From positions 1 to 7,281 of the forward strand of contig JACMKW010000325.1 of the NCBI GenBank assembly GCA_014379885.1: a DNA stretch of 7,281 nucleotides, in the 5' to 3' direction. The DNA is from Rhizobacter sp. (GTDB taxonomy: Bacteria > Pseudomonadota > Gammaproteobacteria > Burkholderiales > Burkholderiaceae). Below, one piece after another: positions 1-5,224 of the stretch. The first letter of the stretch is position 1, and each line of letters opens with the position of its first letter. Position numbers and translations under genes: made by a program. Below the pieces are notes generated by a model. That model saw nothing but the letters and a program-made list of their open reading frames with translations, had not been told where the DNA came from and did no database searches.

Positions 1-399
1 AAACACGAGCGGCCAAAGATAGCGGCTCGCCGCGCTGCCCGCCACCTCCAGCACCACCGCCGGGTTTTCGACCACCACAGTCGCGGCTGTGCTGGCGGTG
101 CGCAGCGCCAGTGTCACCTGCTCGGTTGCCACCGCCACCACGCCTTTGCCCGACTGCGCAACCAACCCCACGCCGCCCGACACCAGCGCTGAAAAGCTCG
201 TCCAGGTCGGCCCGAAACGTTGGGGGGAAGCTGCCGGGGCATCGGCGGGTGGCACCACCAGCGGCGGGCCTGCGTCGAGCCCCGCGTCGGGTTCGTCCAT
301 CGACGCGACCACTGGCTCGACCACCGGCTCCATCGGCAACGGCGACACGCCGCCATCCATGCTGGGCGTTGAAGCACCTGTTATCGCACCGTCGGACAT
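1..399 (-). CDS. Gene C: third paralogue of the modular family, N-terminal 133 residues only (runs off the left edge)
   Basis: This is an open frame of 133 codons from an ATG at 399-397 to the window edge, with no stop, so the gene continues outside. GGAG at 408-405 lies 5 nt before the ATG, as in genes A and B. The protein begins MSDGAITGAS and matches gene A over its whole visible length with only 10 residue differences (positions 33, 35, 47, 48, 51-55 and 87). It therefore contains the Pro/Ala-rich head, the FGPTWTSFSAL element and the hydrophobic helical stretch leading to YLWPLVF at the edge. No classical signal peptide is seen. It starts 69 nt after the stop of gene B on the same strand, so co-transcription is likely. 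The function is unknown. By analogy with A and B, the unseen C-terminal part may be a different domain. That it is coding is well supported by the conservation; the tail is a guess. Confidence 0.85.
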   Translation of the reverse strand, partial: MSDGAITGASTPSMDGGVSPLPMEPVVEPVVASMDEPDAGLDAGPPLVVPPADAPAASPQRFGPTWTSFSALVSGGVGLVAQSGKGVVAVATEQVTLALRTASTAATVVVENPAVVLEVAGSAASRYLWPLVF

Positions 400-433
400 G
401 TTGACTCCATGAATCTGTGTGGGTAGATGCCGG
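1..433. repeat. Direct repeat, copy 1: leader plus N-terminal module of gene C
   Basis: Matches 3928-4360 at a constant offset of 3927 nt with no gaps and, by hand count, about 15 mismatches. It covers the start of gene C, its ribosome-binding site and 34 nt upstream of the ATG, where identity stops abruptly after a shared TAGATGCCGG. The left end lies outside the window. Roughly two thirds of the mismatches are clustered at 228-261. Confidence 0.95.
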
Positions 434-468
434 TTCGTCTCAATGGAGCGCCGCTTGGCGAGCGGCCC

Positions 469-2232
469 TCATTTGCCATTCTTCGGCCACCACGGAGGCA
501 GCTCCCCCGTGTCGAGCGCACGCTGCAGCCAGCTCCCTCCCTCGATCGGTTTCTCGGGTTCAATGGGTGGCGCCCCCGCATGCCATTGGGTGTCTGACAT
601 GTCGAAGTAGCGGCGGCTTTGCAGCGGCGACAAACCGGCCGAGAAGTTCTCGACATAACGCGCACCGCGAATGTCCAAGCCTGCCGCAGCAAAGGCGCCC
701 AGCGACTTGGCCATTGCCCAGTCACCGTAAGGGCGGTAGTGGCCCGACACGTTGTCGGCCACCATCAGCTTGCCGTCCTCGATGCTCACCTCGCCCGCGG
801 CCAAGATCTGGCGCCCGCCCGCCAGGTCACTGTGGAAGGTGTCTTCGTTGCTGCGGTAAAAAGGGTCTCGCGGGTTACCGAGCACCAACTCCCCCCGCTC
901 CCCGCTTTCGCCCGCCACCACCACCACGTAGATCAGGGAATGCCTGCCTTTGGTGATGTCTCCCGTGTACACCGTTGGCGGCTTGGCTTCGGCGCCCAGG
1001 TTGGTGAAGACGACACCAAAGTCGGTCATCTCGCCATGCGGTTCAAATTCGATGGAGGCCGTGCGCGTGAGCAATGCCACCCCGTCTCGTTTCTCCACGA
1101 ACTTGAACTCGCCGTTCTGGAACAGGCGGCCATTCACATTGGGGTCGACCGTCTCGATGGCGTTGATGCGAATGCCTTCGCTGTCCAGCCGTTTGAGCAA
1201 GCTGTACGTGAGACTGCTGCCGCTCAGATGATTTGGATCTGAGCCGCCATCAGGCTGCGGCCGCACCACCAGGCGCTTCAAGGTGCCACCCTCCACGGTG
1301 GCGCTGACGTAGGGCAGGTTCGGGTCGCCGGCGGTCCCCAAGGACCATCCGCCCTGGCCGTCGTTTTTGAAGTCGGCCGACACGTCACAGAACACAAAAT
1401 CGAGCCGCGACCGTGTGCCCGTGCCCGGCCAGAGCGCGGTAGCGGTAGTCACCGCTTCGACACCCTCGGTGGGAGGGTCCTGCCACGACGCACTTGTCGG
1501 CTTGTTGAGCGCCGAATCTTCAAGTTTCGGGCTCGCGGACGCTGACGCAGATTCAGCAGGCTTGTTCGGCGCCGCATCGCCACCCTCTTCCTGCGCAGTG
1601 GGCGCGCTGTCTGGTGCAGCCTGGCTTGGTGGCGTCTCGCTGGCGGAAGCCCGATGCCGAGCGTCGACCCCCGGCGCTTGTGGTGCCGTCAGCGGCAAGA
1701 AGCCGGTGCCGGGCTCGCCAAGATGCTGCAAGAACATCGAGCGCCGCGGCTGGGTCTCGTTGGGGTCGACAAAAGGCGCCACCTCGGGTGCGGGTTTGGC
1801 AGGCGCCTGGTCGCCGCCATCGCCCTTCAAACCGACCAGCAACAGCGGCCATGAAGAACGCAACGCGGCGCCCGCGAGCGTCAGCAAGGTGGCCCCTGCT
1901 TCGCTTTGCACCGCCGCCACAACCGCCGGCCGCGCGGCGATGCGGAACACACCCGACTGCTCGCCAGCGATATCGACCAGCGGCTTGGCTGACTGCGCCA
2001 CCGCGGCCACGCCCCCGGCAGCGAGTGCGGAGAACTGGGTCCAAGCGTTGCCGAAGCTGCTTTGTGGCGCACTCGTCGGCGGGGTCGGCGTCGGATCCGC
2101 GAGACCCGAATCCATGCCGGCGTCGGACTGAGGCGGCCGCTCGACAGGCGGCGACAACGGCTGCAAATCGGCCCCGCCATCCAGATATGCAGGAGCCGGC
2201 CTCGGCCCACACCCCACAGCACCATCACACAT
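469..2232 (-). CDS. Gene B: modular protein, shared N-terminal module plus IQM-like SGHYRP C-terminal domain (587 aa)
   Basis: Start choice: the frame is open further upstream (TTG at 2280, ATG at 2271), but the ATG at 2232 has GGAG exactly 5 nt before it, as in A and C. Only this start gives MCDGAVG, alignable with MSDGAITG of A. Layout: residues 1-58 are a Pro-rich head; 60-140 are the shared helical module (FG--WT-FSAL, GGV---AQS, then WPLLLVGLKGDGGD at 128-141); 149-181 are the shared motif with FVDP, MFLQHLGEPGTGFLP; 182-270 are a low-complexity Ala/Ser/Pro linker; about 275-545 are a globular domain. That domain has FHSDLAGG (466-473), AAGE (478-481) and SGHYRP (496-501), a pattern I recall from the C-terminal part of plant IQM calmodulin-binding proteins and related bacterial and fungal proteins; its activity is not known to me. 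No signal peptide. It lies 96 nt after gene A and 69 nt before gene C. An effector or toxin role is inference from the modular design. Confidence 0.88.
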   Translation of the reverse strand: MCDGAVGCGPRPAPAYLDGGADLQPLSPPVERPPQSDAGMDSGLADPTPTPPTSAPQSSFGNAWTQFSALAAGGVAAVAQSAKPLVDIAGEQSGVFRIAARPAVVAAVQSEAGATLLTLAGAALRSSWPLLLVGLKGDGGDQAPAKPAPEVAPFVDPNETQPRRSMFLQHLGEPGTGFLPLTAPQAPGVDARHRASASETPPSQAAPDSAPTAQEEGGDAAPNKPAESASASASPKLEDSALNKPTSASWQDPPTEGVEAVTTATALWPGTGTRSRLDFVFCDVSADFKNDGQGGWSLGTAGDPNLPYVSATVEGGTLKRLVVRPQPDGGSDPNHLSGSSLTYSLLKRLDSEGIRINAIETVDPNVNGRLFQNGEFKFVEKRDGVALLTRTASIEFEPHGEMTDFGVVFTNLGAEAKPPTVYTGDITKGRHSLIYVVVVAGESGERGELVLGNPRDPFYRSNEDTFHSDLAGGRQILAAGEVSIEDGKLMVADNVSGHYRPYGDWAMAKSLGAFAAAGLDIRGARYVENFSAGLSPLQSRRYFDMSDTQWHAGAPPIEPEKPIEGGSWLQRALDTGELPPWWPKNGK

Positions 2233-2328
2233 GCGCGCTCCAAGAAAACACTGACAACAACACACTCGCATCCTTGCCAACCGCCCTCACGCTGACCATC
2301 TGTGAGTGGCCTCGAAATCACTCATACC
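2233..2328 (-). other. Spacer between genes A and B
   Basis: These 96 nt separate the TAG of gene A from the ATG of gene B. A weak 6-bp inverted repeat (TGAGTG at 2303-2308 and CACTCA at 2319-2324, 10-nt loop) sits just after the stop of A. It has no following T-run on the minus strand, so it does not look like a terminator. Nothing else recognisable apart from the gene B ribosome-binding site. Read-through from A into B is plausible. Confidence 0.5.
2238..2241 (-). promoter_or_regulatory. Ribosome-binding site that fixes the start of gene B
   Basis: On the minus strand GGAG is followed by 5 nt and ATG (2232-2230). The same GGAG-N5-ATG spacing precedes gene C (408-405) and gene A (4335-4332). 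This, with the MxDGA protein start shared by the family, favours the 587-residue product over in-frame starts 13 and 16 codons further upstream. Confidence 0.75.
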
Positions 2329-4326
2329 CTAGGGCCGGAGCTTGGGCGTGATCTGGTCGATGAACTTGTCCCAGTCGGCCTGATCTCCGCGCCGTTGAAG
2401 GTTGTGGGCCTTGTTGATGAACCTCGGGTCGCTGAAGTCGAAACCGCTCTTGTTGATGTGGTCGATCAACTTTGACCAGTCTTGCTCGCCGGTGCGGTTT
2501 TCCAGCTCCTTGAGGAAGCGCGGCTTCACGAGCGCCGCTTCGAGCTGGTATTGCTCGATGTCGTTGCTCCACCCCTGCCAGAGTTTCCACTCGGCCTCGG
2601 TCTGTTTGCACACACCACCGCTTTGCTGTTCTTGTTCGCGCCGTGTGTTGACCTCGTTGAAGCGATCGTTGGCTTCTCGCACGAGATCAAAGTATTCGTT
2701 GGACGCAGGATTGATCGGGAAGCCCGATGTCTTCCAGTCTGTCAGCGCCTTCCTGACCTCAGCCGGCGTGGGGCCGCTCGGGGAGGTCAGCCCATGTTTG
2801 TTGAGCAGATCCTCGGGGCTTGGCACTTTGAGTGGCGCACTGGTCTTGATTCCCAGCGGGTCATACGGGTCTGAAGGGCCGGCGGCGAGAACGTTGGGCC
2901 CCAGCGGGTCGTGGGTCGACATGGTGATGGGCGAGCCTGTTCCCGGATCAGGCGTCGGCGTGATCTGGGTGAGGTAGTCGTCCAGTGCCTTGTCGCCACC
3001 CTTCATGATGTTGTGCGCCTTCTTGAGGAAGTCCCAACTGTTGACGTCGGTGTCTTGCTTGCGGATGTCACCCATCAGCTCGCCCCAACTCCGGCCCGAG
3101 CGCTTCTGCAAAGCATCGAGAAACTCTGTGGGCACCATCCCGGCAGCGCCCTGATACCGGCGCATGTCGTCGCTCCACTCCTTCCAGGTGTCCCATTCCT
3201 TCTGGGTCTGCTTCGTGACAGCACCGCTGGCCTGCTCGGCACCGCGCTGCGCATCGATGGCGGTGAAGCGGTCTTCCACGTCTCGCCGCAGGCTTTGAAA
3301 CTCGCGCGAGAACGGGTCGATCGGAAAGCCCGATGGGTCAAAGTCCTTGAGGGCCTTCTTGAAGTAATCGGGCTGGGCAGCCTTGTGCGGCACAAACCCG
3401 TGCTTGACGACCAGGTCTTCGGGGCTGGGTTGCTTCAACGGCGCACTGCCGCCCTTGACACCCAGCGGGTCATAGGGAGGCTTCTTCTTCGCCATCTGGC
3501 TCGTGGCTTCGTTGGGCGCTTCCGTGGTCGGCGCCGCGGGGCCGGTTGGTGATGGGCTGCCTGTGGGTGGCGCGCCCGCGGGCTTGTCGGCGGAAGCGAC
3601 CGCACGGCCATCTTCCGGCCGGCTTCTCTGCGTTGACTGCGGCAGGAACCCGGTGCCTGGCTCACCCAGCTGCTGCAGAAACATCGGCCGGGGGTTTCCT
3701 TCGGCATGGGGGTCAACGAAAGGCGGCGCCACTTCGGGCCGGGGCACGGCAGCCTCTGCCTCCGAAGGTTTTGCGCCCGCGTCCAGTGAGTGGCCGTCGT
3801 CGAGCGGCAGTGGTGGCATGAGGTCGTTGGTGGCGCTGGTCTTGAGCGGCACAGGAACTGCGGGGCCTGCGGGTGGGGCGTCGGTGCTGCCGGGCGGGCG
3901 GTCTCCGCCGTCGCCCTTCAGGCCCACAAACACGAGCGGCCAAAGATAGCGGCTCGCCGCGCTGCCCGCCACCTCCAGCACCACCGCCGGGTTTTCGACC
4001 ACCACGGTCGCGGCTGTGCTGGCGGTGCGCAGCGCCAGTGTCACCTGCTCGGTTGCCACCGCCACCATGCCTTTGCCCGACTGCGCGACCAACCCCACGC
4101 CGCCCGACACCAGCGCTGAAAAGCTCGTCCAGGTCGGCCCGAAACGTTGGGGGGACGCTGCCGACACCTCGGTGTGCGGCACCAGCACCGGCGGGCCTGC
4201 GTCGAGCCCCGCGTCGGGTTCGGCCATCGGCGCGACCACTGGCTCGACCACCGGCTCCATCGGCAACGGCGACACGCCGCCATCCATGCTGGGCGTTGAA
4301 GCACCTGTTATCGCACCGTCGGACAT
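2329..4326 (-). CDS. Gene A: modular protein, shared N-terminal module plus tandemly duplicated Trp-rich helical domain (665 aa)
   Basis: ATG at 4326-4324 is preceded by GGAG (4335-4332) with a 5-nt gap. Layout: residues 1-58 are a Pro/Ala-rich head; 62-142 are the hydrophobic helical module, with FGPTWTSFSAL, GGVGLVAQSGKG and WPLVFVGLKGDGGD; 143-197 are a linker; 198-230 are the shared motif with FVDP, MFLQQLGEPGTGFLP; 231-282 are a Pro-rich linker; 284-459 and 487-662 are two homologous copies of a helical domain. Each copy starts PYDPLG, followed by PSPEDL--KHG, then SGFPI(D/N)P, DRF, a Trp-rich EW--W--WS-D---YQ segment, KAHN and a final (T/D)QITP. A third DPLG (473-476) lies between them. 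One cysteine (573), no signal peptide. I do not recognise the repeated domain. It is first of the three large genes and lies 130 nt after the small minus-strand gene. Its coding status is very secure; a secreted or effector role is inferred from the head-plus-variable-tail design shared with B and C. Confidence 0.92.
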   Translation of the reverse strand: MSDGAITGASTPSMDGGVSPLPMEPVVEPVVAPMAEPDAGLDAGPPVLVPHTEVSAASPQRFGPTWTSFSALVSGGVGLVAQSGKGMVAVATEQVTLALRTASTAATVVVENPAVVLEVAGSAASRYLWPLVFVGLKGDGGDRPPGSTDAPPAGPAVPVPLKTSATNDLMPPLPLDDGHSLDAGAKPSEAEAAVPRPEVAPPFVDPHAEGNPRPMFLQQLGEPGTGFLPQSTQRSRPEDGRAVASADKPAGAPPTGSPSPTGPAAPTTEAPNEATSQMAKKKPPYDPLGVKGGSAPLKQPSPEDLVVKHGFVPHKAAQPDYFKKALKDFDPSGFPIDPFSREFQSLRRDVEDRFTAIDAQRGAEQASGAVTKQTQKEWDTWKEWSDDMRRYQGAAGMVPTEFLDALQKRSGRSWGELMGDIRKQDTDVNSWDFLKKAHNIMKGGDKALDDYLTQITPTPDPGTGSPITMSTHDPLGPNVLAAGPSDPYDPLGIKTSAPLKVPSPEDLLNKHGLTSPSGPTPAEVRKALTDWKTSGFPINPASNEYFDLVREANDRFNEVNTRREQEQQSGGVCKQTEAEWKLWQGWSNDIEQYQLEAALVKPRFLKELENRTGEQDWSKLIDHINKSGFDFSDPRFINKAHNLQRRGDQADWDKFIDQITPKLRP
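2341..2868 (-). repeat. Second copy of the intragenic ~175-residue repeat in gene A
   Basis: Codes residues 487-662 of gene A and is homologous to the segment at 2950-3477. Shared landmarks in the same order are PYDPLG, PSPEDL, KHG, SGFPI-P, DRF, KQT--EW--W--WS-D---YQ, KAHN and DQITP. The copies are clearly diverged in protein and DNA, so the duplication is old. Confidence 0.85.
2950..3477 (-). repeat. First copy of the intragenic ~175-residue repeat in gene A
   Basis: Codes residues 284-459 of gene A, the partner of 2341-2868. It begins PYDPLGVK, contains the Trp-rich element EWDTWKEWSDDMRRYQ (377-392) and ends TQITP. The roughly 27-residue spacer to the next copy carries an extra DPLG, perhaps the remnant of a further repeat start. 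Confidence 0.85.
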
Positions 4327-4360
4327 GTTGACTCCATGAATCTGTGTGGGTAGATGCCGG
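3928..4360. repeat. Direct repeat, copy 2: leader plus N-terminal module of gene A
   Basis: Partner of 1-433. It contains the first 133 codons of gene A, its GGAG site and the 34 nt before the ATG. Upstream of 4360 the two copies are unrelated. Identity on the 3' side of gene A cannot be followed because copy 1 reaches the window edge. Confidence 0.95.
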
Positions 4361-4456
4361 CATCGTCTCGAAGCCGGCTGGGGCTGTAAATCTGGGCGCG
4401 GCCCTAGCTATCGACGACCCTGGGGCCGGCGGCCAGCGGCCGAGCGCGATGGCGCT
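4327..4456 (-). promoter_or_regulatory. Spacer between the small minus-strand gene and gene A, with possible regulatory motifs
   Basis: These 130 nt include the repeated leader (up to 4360), then unique GC-rich DNA. They hold CCCTAGCTA (4402-4410), with the rare tetranucleotide CTAG, and CTGGGGCCGGCG (4420-4431), which recurs exactly at 4909-4920 in the divergent promoter region. There is no convincing -35/-10 pair and no terminator-like T-run, so gene A may be read from upstream, from here, or both. Confidence 0.35.
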
Positions 4457-4481
4457 TCAGTGAAGCGCAGGCGGCGCTTCA
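4452..4481. repeat. Overlapping inverted repeats (two alternative hairpins) at the stop of the small minus-strand gene
   Basis: GCGCTTCA (4452-4459), TGAAGCGC (4461-4468) and GCGCTTCA (4474-4481) occur in a row. The middle arm can pair with either neighbour: perfectly with the right one (8 bp, 5-nt loop) or with the left one (an interrupted palindrome with one central base). The element overlaps the TGA of the small gene (4459-4457). No T-run follows on either strand, so it is not a standard terminator; it may attenuate, protect an mRNA end or bind a protein. Confidence 0.5.
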
Positions 4482-4756
4482 GGGCGTGGGTGACACACGG
4501 CGGTCGTGCCGCCACGGCCTGAGGCTTTGCGTCGCTGCGCGTCCAGAACCAGCGCGTGGCGCCACGCGCTGTCGATCAATGCTTGCCAGCCCGGTTCGTC
4601 TTTGCTGAACTGGTCGCCGCAATAGAGCGCCTTGATGCGCTCGTAGTAGTCGACTGCGAGCAGCTCGCACAACATCAGTTCCAACTGCACCTGATCATTG
4701 CCCGCCGCTTCGTCATCGCCCACCTCGATGTGCTCCGTGTTGATTTCCACTGCCAT
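4457..4756 (-). CDS. Small hypothetical protein with acidic N-terminal half (99 aa)
   Basis: I do not recognise this protein. It starts at ATG 4756-4754. The frame upstream reaches a stop without another standard start, and an AAGGG lies only 1 nt before the ATG, so the ribosome-binding site is poorly spaced. The first half is rich in Asp and Glu and carries a helical stretch (QLELMLCELLAVDYYERIKAL, about 24-44). The last 25 residues are Arg/Gly/Pro-rich and look disordered. It is the first minus-strand gene, 130 nt upstream of gene A and divergent from the plus-strand pair starting at 4979. Small acidic helical proteins next to effector genes are often secretion chaperones or antitoxins. That is a context guess; nothing in the sequence proves it. 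Coding status is likely from its regular, protein-like sequence, not certain. Confidence 0.6.
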   Translation of the reverse strand: MAVEINTEHIEVGDDEAAGNDQVQLELMLCELLAVDYYERIKALYCGDQFSKDEPGWQALIDSAWRHALVLDAQRRKASGRGGTTAVCHPRPEAPPALH

Positions 4757-4978
4757 GCCCTTGTGTTGAATGCCTTGCCGCAGTCGGTGTCAACTTGGCG
4801 ACACGTGATTGCACCGCAGGCGTCGTGCAAGGGCTAGCTGCTGCGGCCCATAGCTGGGGCCAGCCCTGGGCACAAGTGAACGGGCCGGAACCCTGGGGTC
4901 TGCCCCAGCTGGGGCCGGCGCGAGCTGGGTTTGCACCGCCCACTGCGGGTACCCTTGCCTCAGAACCGGAGCGTTTTC
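4757..4978. promoter_or_regulatory. Divergent intergenic region with AGCT-centred palindromes
   Basis: These 222 nt separate two divergent genes and must hold promoters for both. They contain GGGCTAGCTG (4831-4840), CCATAGCTGGGG (4848-4859), the 14-bp perfect palindrome GCCCCAGCTGGGGC (4902-4915) and GAGCTGGG (4922-4929). CTGGGG (4893-4898) and CCCCAG (4903-4908) also form a 6-bp stem with a 4-nt loop. On the minus strand a perfect TTGACA (4793-4788) is followed after 17 nt by a poor -10 (TTCAAC), which would put transcription start almost at the ATG of the small gene. GGAG (4968-4971) lies 7 nt before the plus-strand ATG at 4979. Confidence 0.45.
4902..4915. repeat. 14-bp perfect palindrome (candidate operator)
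   Basis: GCCCCAGCTGGGGC reads the same on both strands. It lies 64-77 nt upstream of the plus-strand start at 4979 and shares the AGCT core with palindromes at 5939-5948 and 5956-5967. A dimeric regulator site is plausible; no known regulator motif is recognised. Confidence 0.45.
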
Positions 4979-5206
4979 ATGAGCACGACACTGAGCCATC
5001 TCTCGACCGCAATGCCCGCCGCCAGCTGGCAGGCACCGCCCATCGAGCGCAACGCCCCTGCGTCGAACACGCCCTTCGCTCCCAGCCAGGTCGAGCGAGG
5101 TCGCATCTTCGCGGTGAGCCCGGGCGTGGAACCCGAAGGGTCGAGCGACGTAGACGCCTGGGCCGCCGCCGTGGTGTCGCCACTGCTGGAAGACGCAACC
5201 GTCTGA
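4979..5206 (+). CDS. Small hypothetical protein (75 aa), in phase with the next ORF
   Basis: ATG at 4979 with GGAG 7 nt upstream is a good start. The protein begins with a Ser/Thr-rich stretch (MSTTLSHLSTAM), then a Pro/Ala-rich region, and ends in a short helical segment (DAWAAAVVSPLLEDATV). I do not recognise it. It ends at TGA 5204-5206, and the following ORF continues in exactly the same reading frame after this one stop. It could therefore be the N-terminal third of a single 304-residue protein, interrupted by mutation or by leaky termination (the stop context is TGA followed by C). If separate, it is a small protein translated just before its neighbour. A Ser/Thr-rich, charge-poor start is also what type III secretion signals look like, which is weak evidence on its own. 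Confidence 0.55.
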   Translation: MSTTLSHLSTAMPAASWQAPPIERNAPASNTPFAPSQVERGRIFAVSPGVEPEGSSDVDAWAAAVVSPLLEDATV

Positions 5207-5224
5207 CCACACAGCGAGCCCGAC

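Noticed and set aside
619..2131. Long plus-strand open frames opposite gene B (for example 619-1242 and 1367-2131)
   Set aside because: They are antisense to a gene with clear paralogy and good start signals, have low-complexity or Arg/Val/His-rich sequence typical of GC-rich shadow frames, and show no ribosome-binding site.
2233..2280. Longer start of gene B (TTG 2280 or ATG 2271)
   Set aside because: It would add a Cys-rich stretch absent from A and C, and the ATG at 2232 has the family's GGAG-N5 spacing and the MxDGA start.
2402..4339. Plus-strand frames opposite gene A (for example 2911-3552, 3503-3949, 4016-4339)
   Set aside because: Gene A is secured by its internal protein repeat and by homology with B and C. 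The opposite frames are by-products of high GC content, and one is duplicated only because the DNA repeat duplicates it.
4765..4793. TTGACA with 17-nt spacer as a firm promoter for the small minus-strand gene
   Set aside because: The -35 is perfect but the -10 (TTCAAC) is poor, and transcription would start almost at the ATG, so it is mentioned but not called.
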